64,000 nucleotides of DNA from Serratia proteamaculans (GCF_008830365.1 NZ_WBKI01000003.1:372001-436000); one strand, 5' to 3'. Positions 28,926-40,502 are shown, counted from the first letter of the stretch. Notes: a model not told the origin generated them from the sequence alone. A program made the numbers and translations.

Positions 28926-28946
28926 CGGGGGCAACGACCGCCCCCG
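28926..28946 (-). terminator. Hairpin downstream of glmM
   Basis: A 7-bp GC stem (CGGGGGC / GCCCCCG) with a 7-base loop, 18 bases after the glmM stop. It is followed by AAAATCAC and not by a T-tract. It may be a processing or Rho-assisted end. Confidence 0.45.
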
Positions 28947-28963
28947 GACTCATCAGCGCTCCA

Positions 28964-30301
28964 TTAACCCGCAGATTTCACGGCATCAGCGATACGATGC
29001 GCCAGCGCAGTCACCTGCTGCTCGTCTTCACCTTCCACCATCACGCGGATCAGGGGTTCGGTACCGGATTTGCGCAGCAGAACACGACCGCGACCGGCCA
29101 GTTCCACTTCAACCTGCTCGGTAATTTTACGCACTTCTTCGGACTCCAGCGGGTTGTGCTCGCCGACAAAGCGCACGTTGACCAGAATTTGCGGCAGCAA
29201 TTTCATGCCGCTGCACAGATCGTGCAGACTCATACTGTTGCGAACAATCGCGGTCAGCACCTGCAGGCCAGCGACGATACCGTCACCCGTAGTAGTTTTG
29301 TCCAGCAGGATCACGTGGCCGGAGTTTTCCGCCCCAATACGCCACCCCAGCTCCTGCAGCTTCTCCAGTACATAGCGGTCACCGACTTTCGCACGAGCAA
29401 AGGGGATCCCCAACTGCTTGAGCGCCAGCTCCAGCCCCATGTTGCTCATCAGCGTACCGACCGCACCACCGCGTAACTGGCCCTGACGCAGCCCTTCGCG
29501 GGCAATGATATACAGGATTTGATCGCCGTCGACCTTGTTGCCAAGGTGATCAACCATCATCACGCGGTCGCCGTCACCGTCAAATGCCAGGCCGACATGG
29601 GCTTTTTCCTGCAGCACACGCTCCTGCAGTTGACGAACGTCGGTCGCTCCGCATTTTTCATTGATATTCATGCCATCCGGCTCAACGCCGATGGCAATCA
29701 CTGTGGCACCCAACTCGCGCAGCACGCTTGGCGCAATGTGATAGGTTGCGCCATTGGCGCAGTCCACCACGATTTTCAGGCCTTTCAGGCTCAGTTCGCT
29801 CGGGAAGGTACCTTTACAGAATTCGATGTAGCGGCCGGCAGCGTCGATGATCCGGCTGGCCTTGCCCAATTCTGAGGATTCCACGCAGGTCAGCGGTTTT
29901 TCCATTTCGGCTTCAATAGCTTCTTCAACATGGTCCGGCAACTTGGCCCCATCAATCGAGAAGAACTTAATGCCGTTGTCATAAAACGGGTTATGCGATG
30001 CCGAGATCACAATACCAGCTTCAGCACGGAAGGTACGCGTCAGATACGCTACCGCCGGTGTCGGCATCGGGCCAGTGAACGAGGCAGACAGCCCCGCAGC
30101 GGCAAGCCCAGCTTCCAGCGCCGACTCCAGCATATAGCCGGAGATTCGGGTATCTTTACCGATAATAATTTTACGAGAACCGTGACGTGCCAGTACCTTA
30201 CCCGCCGCCCAGCCAAGCTTCAGAACAAACTCAGGGGTAATAGGACTATCACCGACCTTGCCACGAATGCCGTCGGTACCAAAATATTTGCGCTCGCTCA
30301 T
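28964..30301 (-). CDS. glmM: Phosphoglucosamine mutase GlmM
   Basis: A 445-residue enzyme that converts glucosamine-6-phosphate to glucosamine-1-phosphate for UDP-GlcNAc, hence peptidoglycan and LPS. The phosphorylated serine is S102 in [15 protein letters not shown]; the Mg-binding loop DGDGDR and the sugar loop GAENSGH are present. The ATG at 30301 gives [14 protein letters not shown]; the 28-residue extension is out of family. folP ends 7 bases upstream, so the two are co-transcribed. Confidence 0.97.
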   Translation of the reverse strand: MSERKYFGTDGIRGKVGDSPITPEFVLKLGWAAGKVLARHGSRKIIIGKDTRISGYMLESALEAGLAAAGLSASFTGPMPTPAVAYLTRTFRAEAGIVISASHNPFYDNGIKFFSIDGAKLPDHVEEAIEAEMEKPLTCVESSELGKASRIIDAAGRYIEFCKGTFPSELSLKGLKIVVDCANGATYHIAPSVLRELGATVIAIGVEPDGMNINEKCGATDVRQLQERVLQEKAHVGLAFDGDGDRVMMVDHLGNKVDGDQILYIIAREGLRQGQLRGGAVGTLMSNMGLELALKQLGIPFARAKVGDRYVLEKLQELGWRIGAENSGHVILLDKTTTGDGIVAGLQVLTAIVRNSMSLHDLCSGMKLLPQILVNVRFVGEHNPLESEEVRKITEQVEVELAGRGRVLLRKSGTEPLIRVMVEGEDEQQVTALAHRIADAVKSAG

Positions 30302-30308
30302 GTCTCTA

Positions 30309-31142
30309 TCATCCCTTAGCTGAAAGTGTTGCCTCGACGACACGCATCGCCTCGACGGTTTCTTTAACGTCATGCACTCTGACAATCTGCGCGCCCTGCA
30401 TGGCGGCGATCACCGCGCAGGCCACACTGCCGATGACCCGCTGCTCAGGGGGCACGTTCAGTAGTTGCCCAATCATCGACTTACGCGACATTCCCACCAA
30501 CAACGGCAGGCCGAAGTGATGAAACTCTGACAATCTGGCCAGAAGCTGATAATTGTGCGCTAAATTCTTACCGAAACCGAATCCTGGGTCGAGCAGCAAT
30601 TTCTGATTTGTAATCCCGGCGGCGTTACAGCGTTCAATATGCCGTTGGAAAAAGGCGTTTACGTCACCGATAAGGTCATCATAGTGCGGCGCCTGCTGCA
30701 TGGTTCGCGGTTCACCCTGCATATGCATCAGGCATACCGGTAGCCCAGTTTCTGCGGCTGCGGCCAGCGCACCCGGCTCCTGCAACGAGCGAACGTCGTT
30801 AATCAAATGCGCCCCCGCCAGGGCCGATTCACGGATCACCCCGGCTTTTGAGGTATCCACCGAGATAAAGACTTCAAAACGACGGGCTATCGCTTCCACC
30901 ACGGGCACTACGCGTGCGATCTCTTCTTCTTCACTGACCTCTGCCGCTCCCGGTCTGGTCGACTCGCCACCCACATCAATCATGGTCGCACCGGCCGAAA
31001 TCAGTGCATGGGCATGCAGCAACGCCTGATTTAGCGAGTTGTGTTGGCCGCCGTCAGAAAAAGAATCCGGTGTTACGTTGAGGATCCCCATCACCCGTGG
31101 ATGGGAAAGATCGAAAGTTGTGTCTCGCACGGTTAACTGCAT
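30309..31142 (-). CDS. folP: Dihydropteroate synthase
   Basis: A 277-residue TIM-barrel enzyme that joins p-aminobenzoate to 6-hydroxymethyl-dihydropterin diphosphate in folate synthesis; it is the sulfonamide target. The conserved loops [24 protein letters not shown] and [15 protein letters not shown] are present. It lies upstream of glmM and downstream of ftsH, but a good terminator separates it from ftsH, so folP-glmM must have its own promoter or rely on read-through. Confidence 0.97.
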   Translation of the reverse strand: MQLTVRDTTFDLSHPRVMGILNVTPDSFSDGGQHNSLNQALLHAHALISAGATMIDVGGESTRPGAAEVSEEEEIARVVPVVEAIARRFEVFISVDTSKAGVIRESALAGAHLINDVRSLQEPGALAAAAETGLPVCLMHMQGEPRTMQQAPHYDDLIGDVNAFFQRHIERCNAAGITNQKLLLDPGFGFGKNLAHNYQLLARLSEFHHFGLPLLVGMSRKSMIGQLLNVPPEQRVIGSVACAVIAAMQGAQIVRVHDVKETVEAMRVVEATLSAKG

Positions 31143-31187
31143 TACTAATCCACCTTACTGTTGCCTGGTTCACTGCCCGCCGGACAA

Positions 31188-31213
31188 TAAAAAACCCCGG
31201 CATGCCGGGGTTC
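31188..31213 (-). terminator. Intrinsic terminator of ftsH
   Basis: On the minus strand AACCCCGG-catg-CCGGGG is followed by six T, 25 bases beyond the ftsH stop and 45 before folP. Confidence 0.9.
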
Positions 31214-31234
31214 GATGTTATTACACAGCTAAAG

Positions 31235-33166
31235 TTACTTGTCTAGCTGTTCAGACATGGTATTGCCTGGGTTTGGCGTACGTGGCTCATCTACCGGCGT
31301 TGGGGCCTTTGGTGTGCCACCATTGTCGGAGTTGCTGCCTTTGCTCGCATCGTCCCAACCCGCTGGCGGACGCACGTCTTTGCGGTTCATCAGATCGTCG
31401 ATCTGTGGCGCATCGATGGTTTCATACTTCATCAGCGCATCCTTCATTGAATGCAGGATGTCCATGTTTTCCATCAACAACGCACGCGCACGGATGTAGT
31501 TGCGTTCGATCAGGGATTTAACTTCCTGGTCGATGATGCGCGCGGTTTCATCCGACATGTGTTTCGCCTTGGCCACGGAGCGGCCCAGGAACACTTCGCC
31601 CTCTTCTTCCGCATACAGCAGTGGCCCCAGCTTCTCGGAGAAGCCCCACTGGGTCACCATGTTGCGGGCAATCGAGGTCGCCACTTTAATGTCGTTCGAC
31701 GCACCGGTAGAGACTTTCTCTGGCCCGTAAATGATCTCTTCAGCCAGACGACCACCGTACAGAGTAGAGATTTGGCTCTCCAGTTTCTGACGGCTGGCGC
31801 TGATTGCATCGCCTTCCGGCAGGAAGAAGGTGACACCCAATGCACGGCCACGAGGAATAATCGTTACCTTGTGTACCGGGTCGTGCTCAGGAACCAGACG
31901 GCCGATAATGGCGTGGCCTGCTTCGTGATACGCGGTCGACTCTTTCTGCGCTTCGGTCATCACCATGGAGCGACGTTCCGCACCCATCATGATCTTGTCT
32001 TTGGCTTTTTCGAACTCAACCATCGACACGACGCGTTTGTTGCCGCGAGCGGCAAACAGCGCTGCTTCGTTGACCAGGTTAGCCAGGTCAGCACCGGAGA
32101 AGCCCGGAGTACCACGTGCCAATACTGAAGCATCAACATCTGGCGCCAAAGGCACGCGACGAGAATGCACTTTCAGGATCTGTTCACGGCCACGTACGTC
32201 AGGCAGACCAACCACAACCTGACGGTCGAAACGGCCTGGACGCAGCAATGCCGGGTCAAGCACGTCTGGACGGTTGGTCGCAGCGATGACGATAATGCCT
32301 TCGTTGCCTTCAAAGCCGTCCATCTCAACCAGCATCTGGTTCAGCGTTTGCTCACGTTCATCGTGACCGCCACCCAGACCTGCGCCACGCTGGCGACCGA
32401 CGGCGTCGATTTCATCGATAAAGATGATGCACGGAGCCGCTTTTTTGGCCTGTTCGAACATGTCACGCACACGAGACGCACCGACACCCACAAACATTTC
32501 CACGAAGTCGGAACCGGAAATGGTGAAGAACGGCACTTTTGCCTCGCCGGCGATCGCTTTCGCCAACAGCGTTTTACCGGTCCCTGGAGGGCCAACCATC
32601 AGCACGCCTTTAGGGATCTTGCCGCCCAGCTTCTGGAAACGGCTCGGTTCGCGCAGGTATTCCACCAGTTCGCTCACTTCGTCTTTTGCTTCGTCGCAAC
32701 CAGCAACGTCAGCAAAAGTGGTTTTGATCTGGTCTTCCGTCAGCATGCGGGCCTTGCTCTTGCCGAAGGACATCGCGCCCTTGCCGCCGCCGCCCTGCAT
32801 TTGCCGCATAAAGAAGATCCAAACCCCGATCAGCAACAGCATCGGGAACCACGAAATAAAGATAGAAGCCAGCAAACTCGGCTCTTCAGGCGGTTCACCA
32901 ACAACTTTCACATTCTTGGTTAACAACGTATCCAACAATTTAGGATCGTTGACAGGGATGTAGGTCGTGTATTTGTTACTGTCTTTCTTGGTAACGTTAA
33001 TTTCACGTCCGTTGATTCGCGCTTCGCGAACCTGGTCCTGGGTCAGCTCGGACATGAAGGTAGAGTAATCCACCCTACGGCCATTCGACTCGCTGGGCCC
33101 AAAGCTCTGGAATACAGACATCAACACTACCGCGATGACTAACCAGAGAATTAGGTTTTTCGCCAT
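31235..33166 (-). CDS. ftsH: ATP-dependent zinc metalloprotease FtsH
   Basis: A 643-residue membrane-anchored AAA+ protease; it degrades LpxC, sigma-32 and unassembled membrane proteins such as SecY. There are two membrane helices (about 5-21 and 98-120), Walker A GPPGTGKT at 192-199, Walker B FIDEID, SRH, and the zinc motif HEAGH ([10 protein letters not shown]). The ATG at 33166 gives [10 protein letters not shown]; the in-frame TTG at 33175 (three residues longer) is an alternative. rlmE precedes it by 56 bases, as in E. coli. Confidence 0.97.
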   Translation of the reverse strand: MAKNLILWLVIAVVLMSVFQSFGPSESNGRRVDYSTFMSELTQDQVREARINGREINVTKKDSNKYTTYIPVNDPKLLDTLLTKNVKVVGEPPEEPSLLASIFISWFPMLLLIGVWIFFMRQMQGGGGKGAMSFGKSKARMLTEDQIKTTFADVAGCDEAKDEVSELVEYLREPSRFQKLGGKIPKGVLMVGPPGTGKTLLAKAIAGEAKVPFFTISGSDFVEMFVGVGASRVRDMFEQAKKAAPCIIFIDEIDAVGRQRGAGLGGGHDEREQTLNQMLVEMDGFEGNEGIIVIAATNRPDVLDPALLRPGRFDRQVVVGLPDVRGREQILKVHSRRVPLAPDVDASVLARGTPGFSGADLANLVNEAALFAARGNKRVVSMVEFEKAKDKIMMGAERRSMVMTEAQKESTAYHEAGHAIIGRLVPEHDPVHKVTIIPRGRALGVTFFLPEGDAISASRQKLESQISTLYGGRLAEEIIYGPEKVSTGASNDIKVATSIARNMVTQWGFSEKLGPLLYAEEEGEVFLGRSVAKAKHMSDETARIIDQEVKSLIERNYIRARALLMENMDILHSMKDALMKYETIDAPQIDDLMNRKDVRPPAGWDDASKGSNSDNGGTPKAPTPVDEPRTPNPGNTMSEQLDK

Positions 33167-33222
33167 GTCACTCAAGGGATTAACCTCATATTACAACTGT
33201 GTTAACAAACAGCGTTAGGGTA

Positions 33223-33852
33223 CTACAGCTTGCGCCCTGTCGCTACAATGTACACTTCGCGCGAACGTGCGCGGGAAGCGTCTGGCTTACGAATCTTAAC
33301 CTTCGTAAACAGGGAGCGAATTTCCCGTAGGTACTCGTCAAAACCATCTCCCTGGAACACCTTCACCAGGAAACTTCCGCCTGGTGCGAGGACATCACGA
33401 CACATTCCCAGTGCTAATTCCACCAGGTACATCGATCTTGGAATATCGACGGCCGGAGTGCCACTCATATTCGGGGCCATGTCAGACATAACCACCTGAA
33501 CCTTGCTTTCACCTACACGTTCCAACAGAGCCTTGAGCACCAGTTCATCACGAAAATCGCCCTGAAGGAAATCGACGCCAACGATAGGATCCATTGGCAA
33601 AATATCACAGGCGATAATACGGCCGGAACCGCCGATCTGGGTCACGACATATTGCGACCAGCCCCCCGGTGCCGCACCCAAGTCCACTACGGTCATACCG
33701 GGTTTAAACAGTTTGTCACTCTGCTGTATTTCATCAAGTTTAAACCAGGCGCGCGAACGCAGCCCTTTTTTCTGCGCCTGTTGAACATATTTATCGCTAA
33801 AGTGTTCTTGTAACCAGCGACTGGAGCTAGCAGAACGCTTTTTATTAGCCAT
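33223..33852 (-). CDS. rlmE: 23S rRNA 2'-O-methyltransferase RlmE (RrmJ/FtsJ)
   Basis: A 209-residue SAM-dependent enzyme that methylates U2552 in the A-loop of 23S rRNA; it is heat-shock induced in E. coli. It has the SAM motif [14 protein letters not shown], the SDMAPNMSG segment with the catalytic aspartate, and VKVFQG with the catalytic lysine. The ATG at 33852 gives [18 protein letters not shown]; the upstream ATG adds only four residues. It forms an operon with ftsH and is divergent from yhbY. Confidence 0.97.
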   Translation of the reverse strand: MANKKRSASSSRWLQEHFSDKYVQQAQKKGLRSRAWFKLDEIQQSDKLFKPGMTVVDLGAAPGGWSQYVVTQIGGSGRIIACDILPMDPIVGVDFLQGDFRDELVLKALLERVGESKVQVVMSDMAPNMSGTPAVDIPRSMYLVELALGMCRDVLAPGGSFLVKVFQGDGFDEYLREIRSLFTKVKIRKPDASRARSREVYIVATGRKL

Positions 33853-33996
33853 CTCGTTTTCCAACTATCATAAAAAGAGTCTTAATGTCAGGTTCGCTGC
33901 TCATGTAGACTCACACCGGTGAAGACCGATTTGGTGATATACATGAGATGGCGGTAGAATGTACCGTTTTCAATCCCAACTTAAGCAAAAAAGACA

Positions 33997-34290
33997 ATGA
34001 ATCTGAATAATAAACAAAAACAGCACCTGAAAGGCCTGGCGCATCCGTTAAAACCGGTTGTCATGCTGGGTAATAACGGTCTCACCGAAGGGGTGCTGGC
34101 TGAAATTGAACAGGCTCTGGAGCATCATGAGCTGATCAAGGTAAAAATCGCTGCTGAAGATCGCGAGACCAAAACCCTGATCGCCGACGCTATCGTGCGT
34201 GAAACGGGTGCCTGCAACGTGCAAGTCATCGGCAGTACGCTTATTCTTTACCGCCCGTCTAAAGAGCGCAAGATCAGTCTACCGCGTTAA
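33997..34290 (+). CDS. yhbY: RNA-binding protein YhbY (CRM domain)
   Basis: A 97-residue CRS1-YhbY (CRM) domain protein that associates with pre-50S particles. The conserved GxxG-like loop is VVMLGNNGLTEGVLAEIEQALEHHELIKVKI. It is divergent from rlmE with a 144-base shared promoter region and is followed by a good terminator. The length matches E. coli YhbY. Confidence 0.96.
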   Translation: MNLNNKQKQHLKGLAHPLKPVVMLGNNGLTEGVLAEIEQALEHHELIKVKIAAEDRETKTLIADAIVRETGACNVQVIGSTLILYRPSKERKISLPR

Positions 34291-34335
34291 TAAGCATTGG
34301 GTTAACGAAAAGGTGCCATGCACCTGATTCAGATA

Positions 34336-34357
34336 AAAGGCCGCGTGCGGCCTTTTT
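34336..34357 (+). terminator. Intrinsic terminator of yhbY
   Basis: AAAGGCCGC-gt-GCGGCCTTTTT, 46 bases after the yhbY stop; convergent greA ends 48 bases further on. Confidence 0.88.
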
Positions 34358-34404
34358 CCTTTCTTTACAAAACCCTGGCGATTTTCTGAACGAATGCAGA
34401 ATGA

Positions 34405-34881
34405 TCAGAGATAATCAACCTTCAAGATCTCATAATCGACATCGCCACCCGGGGTTTTTATCACTACCACGTCATCAACTTCTTTACCGATCAAACCGCG
34501 CGCCATCGGTGAATTCACCGAAATCAGATTTTTCTTGAAATCGGCCTCGTCGTCACCAACGATGCGGTAGGTCACTTCTTCTTCGCTATCCAGGTTCATC
34601 ACCGATACGGTGGAGCCAAAAATCACGCGGCCATTATTTGGCATCTTGGTGATATCGATCACCTGCGCGTTCGACAGCTTGGCTTCAATTTCCTGGATAC
34701 GTCCTTCGCAAAAACCCTGCTGCTCACGCGCGGCATGGTACTCTGCGTTTTCTTTCAAATCGCCGTGTTCACGGGCGTCAGCGATGTCCGCAATGATTTT
34801 CGGACGGCGCACCCCTTTCAAAAAATCGAGTTCTTCACGCAGTTTTTCAGCGCCAAACAAGGTCATCGGAATCTGTTTCAT
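34405..34881 (-). CDS. greA: Transcription elongation factor GreA
   Basis: A 158-residue factor that rescues backtracked RNA polymerase by stimulating transcript cleavage. It has an N-terminal coiled coil (about 12-75) with the catalytic acidic tip residues in [19 protein letters not shown], and a C-terminal FKBP-like domain ending [14 protein letters not shown]. The long leader contains a terminator hairpin (34985-35020), so expression is probably attenuated. Divergent from dacB. Confidence 0.97.
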   Translation of the reverse strand: MKQIPMTLFGAEKLREELDFLKGVRRPKIIADIADAREHGDLKENAEYHAAREQQGFCEGRIQEIEAKLSNAQVIDITKMPNNGRVIFGSTVSVMNLDSEEEVTYRIVGDDEADFKKNLISVNSPMARGLIGKEVDDVVVIKTPGGDVDYEILKVDYL

Positions 34882-34984
34882 AATGTAAATACCTCTAAAT
34901 CTTTCCTGTTCAAATAACCGTCATCCTGACGTGTTCGAATGAAAAAACGGTGGATACATGCCCCCCGCCTCCAGGCGACAAACA

Positions 34985-35020
34985 AAAGAAGCCTGACTCG
35001 GAACTGTTGCCCAAGTCAGG
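34985..35020 (-). terminator. Terminator-like hairpin in the greA leader
   Basis: On the minus strand CCTGACT and AGTCAGG pair around a 15-base loop and are followed by CTTCTTTTGTTTG. It lies about 105 bases before the greA start. E. coli greA has a leader terminator that yields the small RNA GraL; this is the likely counterpart, though only position and structure support that. Confidence 0.6.
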
Positions 35021-35137
35021 ATCGATTTTGCATTTTGATACGCATTTTAGCGTAGAGTTCCTTGAGGGTCATCGTTTACTTTTTCCCTGAATGCACCGTA
35101 GTATGACGGCACGTTATCCAGCTGTTATCCCGAGATT

Positions 35138-36571
35138 ATGCGTTTTTCACGAATTGTCAGTGCATTGGCTTGCGCATTTGTTCTAAATGCGAATGCGGCC
35201 CCGGTTGAAGATTACACACAATATTTGCCTGATGGGGCCAACCTTGCCCTGGTAGTTCAGAAGATCGGTGCAGACACACCGACCATCGATTATCACTCTC
35301 AGCAAATGGCGTTGCCGGCCAGTACCCAGAAAGTGCTGACCGCGCTGGCTGCATTATTGCAGCTCGGCCCCGACTATCGCTTCACGACCACGCTGGAAAG
35401 CCAGGGTGATATCAGTGACGGCGTGCTGCGCGGCAACCTGATTGCCCGCTTCAGCGGCGATCCGACCTTTAAGCGCCAAAGCCTGCGCAACATGGTGGCG
35501 ATCCTGAAAAAGCAGGGCGTACGCCAGATCACCGGCGATGTGTTGGTCGATACTTCGGTATTCGCCAGCCATGACAAAGCCCCCGGCTGGCCGTGGAACG
35601 ACCTGACGCAGTGCTTCAGCGCACCACCGGCGGCGGCGATAGTCGACCGTAACTGCTTCTCTGTGTCGCTGTACAGCGCGCCAAATCCGGGCGACATGGC
35701 CTTTATTCGCGTGGCCTCCTATTACCCGGTGAATATGTTCAGCCAGGTACGTACGCTGGCGAAAGGTTCTGCAGACGCCCAATATTGCGAACTGGATGTG
35801 GTGCCGGGCGAGTTGAACCGCTTTACGCTGACCGGCTGTCTGACCCAACGCAGCGACCCACTGCCGCTGGCTTTCGCTATCCAGGATGGCGCCAGCTATG
35901 CCGGTGCTATTTTAAAAGATGAGCTGAAACAGGCCGGCATTCAGATCGACGGCCACCTGAAGCGTCAGACCCAGCCAGGCCTGAAAGGAACGGTGATCGC
36001 CCAAGCTCAATCAGCGCCGCTGCACGAGTTGTTGAAGATCATGCTGAAGAAATCGGACAACATGATCGCCGATACCGTATTCCGCACTATCGGTCATGAG
36101 CGTTTTGGCGTTCCGGGCACCTGGCGTGCCGGTGCCGACGCGGTGCGTCAGGTCCTTCGTCAGAAAGCCGGTGTCGATTTGGGTAACAGCATCGTGGTAG
36201 ACGGCTCAGGCCTGTCACGCCATAACCTGCTGGCCCCGGCAACCATGATGCAGGCATTGCAGTACATTGCGCAGCATGACAGCGAGCTGAACTTTATTTC
36301 GATGCTGCCGTTATCCGGCTACGACGGTACCCTGCGTTACCGTGGCGGTCTGCATGAAGCCGGTGTCGACGGCAAGGTTTCTGCCAAAACCGGTGCGCTG
36401 CAAGGCGTGTATAACCTGGCCGGATTTATCACCACCGCCAGCGGACAGCGTTTTGCCTTCGTACAGTATCTGTCAGGTTATGCCGTGCCGCCGGAAGATC
36501 AGAAACAGCGCCGAGCTCCCTTGGTGCGTTTCGAAAGCCGCCTGTACCGGGATATTTATCAGAATAACTGA
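35138..36571 (+). CDS. dacB: Penicillin-binding protein 4 (D-Ala-D-Ala carboxypeptidase/endopeptidase)
   Basis: A 477-residue periplasmic class C PBP. The signal peptide is about residues 1-20 (cleavage after NANA). The active-site motifs are SxxK (STQK, S62-K65), SxN (SDN in LKKSDNMIADTVF) and KTG (AKTGALQGV); the large insertion typical of PBP4 lies between the first two. It trims peptide side chains and cuts DD-crosslinks. pmrA starts 8 bases after its stop, so dacB-pmrAB may be one unit. Confidence 0.96.
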   Translation: MRFSRIVSALACAFVLNANAAPVEDYTQYLPDGANLALVVQKIGADTPTIDYHSQQMALPASTQKVLTALAALLQLGPDYRFTTTLESQGDISDGVLRGNLIARFSGDPTFKRQSLRNMVAILKKQGVRQITGDVLVDTSVFASHDKAPGWPWNDLTQCFSAPPAAAIVDRNCFSVSLYSAPNPGDMAFIRVASYYPVNMFSQVRTLAKGSADAQYCELDVVPGELNRFTLTGCLTQRSDPLPLAFAIQDGASYAGAILKDELKQAGIQIDGHLKRQTQPGLKGTVIAQAQSAPLHELLKIMLKKSDNMIADTVFRTIGHERFGVPGTWRAGADAVRQVLRQKAGVDLGNSIVVDGSGLSRHNLLAPATMMQALQYIAQHDSELNFISMLPLSGYDGTLRYRGGLHEAGVDGKVSAKTGALQGVYNLAGFITTASGQRFAFVQYLSGYAVPPEDQKQRRAPLVRFESRLYRDIYQNN

Positions 36572-36579
36572 GGGTTATG

Positions 36580-37242
36580 ATGAAACTGCTGATTGTTGAA
36601 GACGATGAGCTGCTGCAACAAGGCCTGGCACTGGCATTAGCCGGGGAAGGCTATGCCTGCGATTGCGCCGCCACGGCGGCGGAGGCCAGTGCTCTGCTCC
36701 TCACCAGTCAGTACAGTATGATTATCCTCGATCTGGGTCTGCCCGACATGGACGGCGCCAGCCTGCTTCGGCAGTGGCGCCGCCAGCAAGTTGAATTGCC
36801 GGTACTGATTCTGACAGCACGTGACGCACTGGAAGATCGTGTCGACGGGCTGGATGCCGGTGCCGACGATTACCTGGTGAAGCCCTTTGCTTTGGTTGAG
36901 CTGCAGGCGCGCGTGCGGGCTCTGATCCGCCGTTACCAGGGCCACAGTGACAATCTCATGCAGTTGGACGATCTCCAGCTCAATCTCTCCAGTCAGCAGG
37001 TTTATGTTCAACAACAGCCGGTGGAAGTCACTCCAAAAGAGTTCGCCATCCTGTCGCGTCTGATGATGCGCGCCGGACAAACGGTCAACCGTGAACTGCT
37101 GCAGCAGGATCTTTATACCTGGCAGGATGATTTGGGCTCTAACACGCTGGAAGTGCATATCCATAACCTGCGCCGCAAATTGGGTAAGGATCGCATCCGT
37201 ACCGTTCGCGGTATCGGCTATCGCCTGGAGTCCTCATCATGA
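36580..37242 (+). CDS. pmrA: Response regulator PmrA (BasR)
   Basis: A 220-residue OmpR/PhoB-type regulator. The receiver has acidic residues E7, D8 and D9 and the phosphorylated D51 (IILDLGLPD), plus K in LVKPFAL. The C-terminal winged helix ends IRTVRGIGYRLESSS. It is closest in memory to BasR/PmrA, which activates lipid A modification genes (arnBCADTEF, eptA) in response to PmrB. GAGGG precedes two adjacent ATGs; the second (36580) has the better spacing and matches the E. coli start. It overlaps pmrB by 4 bases. Confidence 0.88.
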   Translation: MKLLIVEDDELLQQGLALALAGEGYACDCAATAAEASALLLTSQYSMIILDLGLPDMDGASLLRQWRRQQVELPVLILTARDALEDRVDGLDAGADDYLVKPFALVELQARVRALIRRYQGHSDNLMQLDDLQLNLSSQQVYVQQQPVEVTPKEFAILSRLMMRAGQTVNRELLQQDLYTWQDDLGSNTLEVHIHNLRRKLGKDRIRTVRGIGYRLESSS

Positions 37243-38300
37243 TCAGCATGCGCCGTCGTCTGTTGTTGATGCTGGCGCTGATCCTTTTGGTCACCCAGCT
37301 TATCAGTGCCTTTTGGCTGTGGCATGAAAGCCAGGAGCAAATCAGCTTCCTGGTGGATGAAACCCTGTCGGCCAAGGTTCGTACCGAGCGTGTCGATACG
37401 GAAATCGCCGAAGCGATAGCCTCGTTGCTCGCCCCTTCACTGATCATGATGATCGTCACCCTGCTGGCCTCATTTTGGGCTATCAGCTGGATTATCCGAC
37501 CGCTTAATCAACTGCAACAGCGGCTGGAAAAGCGCTCCGCCGATAACCTGACGCCACTGCCGCTCAACAGTGACAGTCTGGAAATGATGGCGGTTACCAC
37601 CACACTCAACCAATTGTTCTCGCGGCTGGATAACACCATCCAACAGGAACGGCTGTTTACCGCCGATGCCGCCCATGAGCTGCGTACACCTCTGGCGGGA
37701 ATCCGTCTGCATCTGGAGTTAATGGGAAAGCAGGGGATCCCGCAAAGCGGACCGCTGATTACCCGCATTGACCAACTGATGCACACCGTCGAGCAATTGC
37801 TGATGCTTGCGCGCGCCGGGCAAGATTTTGCCAGTGGCCATTATCAACGCTTCGATTGGGTGAACGACGTTATTCAACCGCTACGGGAAGAACTCGAAGA
37901 GTTGGCAGCGCAACGCGGACAAAGTCTGAAATGGCAGCTTCCAGCCACCGCCCCGGTACATGGCGACCCGGTGCTGTTACGTCTGCTGCTGCGCAACCTG
38001 GTGGAGAATGCCCATCGTTATAGCCCCGAGGGCAGCAGGATCCAGGTGCAACTGACTCGGCAGGATCGCGGGCATCGGCTACAGGTAAGCGATGAAGGAC
38101 CGGGCGTCAAAGAGAAAATGGTAGGCGAACTCACCCAGGCCTTCCGCCGTATGGATCAGCGCTATGGCGGCAGTGGGCTGGGGCTGAACATCGTGACCCG
38201 TATTGTACAGCTGCATCAGGGGCGTTTAACGCTGGAAAACCGTCAGGATACCCACGGGCTCAATGCTCAATGCTGGTTGCCGGAAAACGTACTGAAATAA
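37239..38300 (+). CDS. pmrB: Sensor histidine kinase PmrB (BasS)
   Basis: A 353-residue inner-membrane sensor. Two membrane helices (about 8-28 and 64-86) flank a short periplasmic loop with two ExxE motifs, E30-E33 (HESQE) and E55-E58 (EIAE), the kind that binds Fe3+ in Salmonella PmrB. Then follow HAMP, the H-box with H146 (FTADAAHELRTPLAGIRLHLEL), the N-box (LRNLVENAHRYSP) and the GxGLGLNIV G-box. Expected to sense Fe3+, Al3+ or acid and phosphorylate PmrA. Confidence 0.9.
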   Translation: MISMRRRLLLMLALILLVTQLISAFWLWHESQEQISFLVDETLSAKVRTERVDTEIAEAIASLLAPSLIMMIVTLLASFWAISWIIRPLNQLQQRLEKRSADNLTPLPLNSDSLEMMAVTTTLNQLFSRLDNTIQQERLFTADAAHELRTPLAGIRLHLELMGKQGIPQSGPLITRIDQLMHTVEQLLMLARAGQDFASGHYQRFDWVNDVIQPLREELEELAAQRGQSLKWQLPATAPVHGDPVLLRLLLRNLVENAHRYSPEGSRIQVQLTRQDRGHRLQVSDEGPGVKEKMVGELTQAFRRMDQRYGGSGLGLNIVTRIVQLHQGRLTLENRQDTHGLNAQCWLPENVLK

Positions 38301-38328
38301 AAAAAGGGCCCAGTATTAACTGAGCCCC
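38297..38328 (-). terminator. Intrinsic terminator of obgE
   Basis: On the minus strand GGGCTCAGT-taat-ACTGGGCCC, with one mismatch, is followed by seven T. It lies between the convergent obgE and pmrB genes and overlaps the pmrB stop codon. Confidence 0.88.
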
Positions 38329-38341
38329 TCTCTTCGCAAGA

Positions 38342-39514
<1,173 letters not shown>

Positions 39515-39530
39515 TTACCGTCTCCGTAAA

Positions 39531-40502
39531 TCATTCACCAGGCTGCTTCAAAGGAGCAACCAGGCGGGGTTCTGCCCGTCGCGGCCACCAACGGTGACCA
39601 ATTGCGGAAAACATGGCGCCCGCTACCACCACGAAAGCACCGACATAGCCGACGACATTTAATGTCGGGGCGGCGAATACGTGTGGCCAGGCCAGCGCCA
39701 ATAAATCTGAAAAAAGCAGGGTAAACAGCGGTGTCAGCGTCACTAACGCGCTCACCTGTGCCGCCTGCCAGCGCGCCATGGCCTCAGCCAGCGCACCATA
39801 ACCAATCAGCGTGTTGGCACCACAAAACAGCAGACAGGCTAATTGCCAACCGCTGAGCTGGAAAATCACCTCCGGCCTGGCCAGAGGAAATAACGCCACT
39901 GCACATAAAGTGTACAACATTACCAGGATTTGCGGCGAGGCCAATCGACGCAGCAACACTTTCTGCGCAACGCCATAAGTAACCCAGACCGTTGCCGCAC
40001 ACACACCCAACAACACCCCAAGGGTGTAATCCGTCAGGCGGGTGAAAATTTCAATCAGGCTGACATTGAAGAACAACAGCAACCCGCAGATCAGCATCAG
40101 CGCGCCAATCACCTGGGTAATGCGCATGCGCTCTTTTAAAATCAGCACGCTGGCAAACATCATGCCGACCGGCGATAGTTGGCCGATCACTTGCGATGCT
40201 GTCGGGCTGAGATACTGCAGTGAAGAGCTGAAGAAAATAAAATTCCCCAGCAAGCCTGCGGTGGCGATGGCCAGAATCAACAACCAGCGCGGTTGACGGA
40301 ACAGGGTCACCGGCGGCAACTTGCCGCGCACGGCCAAAATAAGCCCCAATCCAAGTGCAGCAATGGTAAATCGATACCAAACGATGGTAAACGGCTCCAT
40401 CACTACCAGCACTTCTTTCATCGCAATCGGCAATGCACCCCAGCAAACTGCCGTAGTCACCGCCAGAGAAATGCCAATTCCGACCTGCTGTTTCGTTTCC
40501 AT
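39531..40502 (-). CDS. yhbE: EamA/DMT superfamily transporter YhbE
   Basis: A 323-residue inner-membrane protein with ten predicted helices in two EamA repeats, close to E. coli YhbE (YLSPTASQVIGQLSPVGMM and CANTLIGYGALAEAMARWQAAQ are nearly identical). The transported compound is not known. The ATG at 40502 gives METKQQVGIGISL; an 11-residue upstream extension is unlikely. It sits between rpmA and obgE, though an intrinsic terminator after rpmA limits read-through. Confidence 0.92.
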   Translation of the reverse strand: METKQQVGIGISLAVTTAVCWGALPIAMKEVLVVMEPFTIVWYRFTIAALGLGLILAVRGKLPPVTLFRQPRWLLILAIATAGLLGNFIFFSSSLQYLSPTASQVIGQLSPVGMMFASVLILKERMRITQVIGALMLICGLLLFFNVSLIEIFTRLTDYTLGVLLGVCAATVWVTYGVAQKVLLRRLASPQILVMLYTLCAVALFPLARPEVIFQLSGWQLACLLFCGANTLIGYGALAEAMARWQAAQVSALVTLTPLFTLLFSDLLALAWPHVFAAPTLNVVGYVGAFVVVAGAMFSAIGHRWWPRRAEPRLVAPLKQPGE

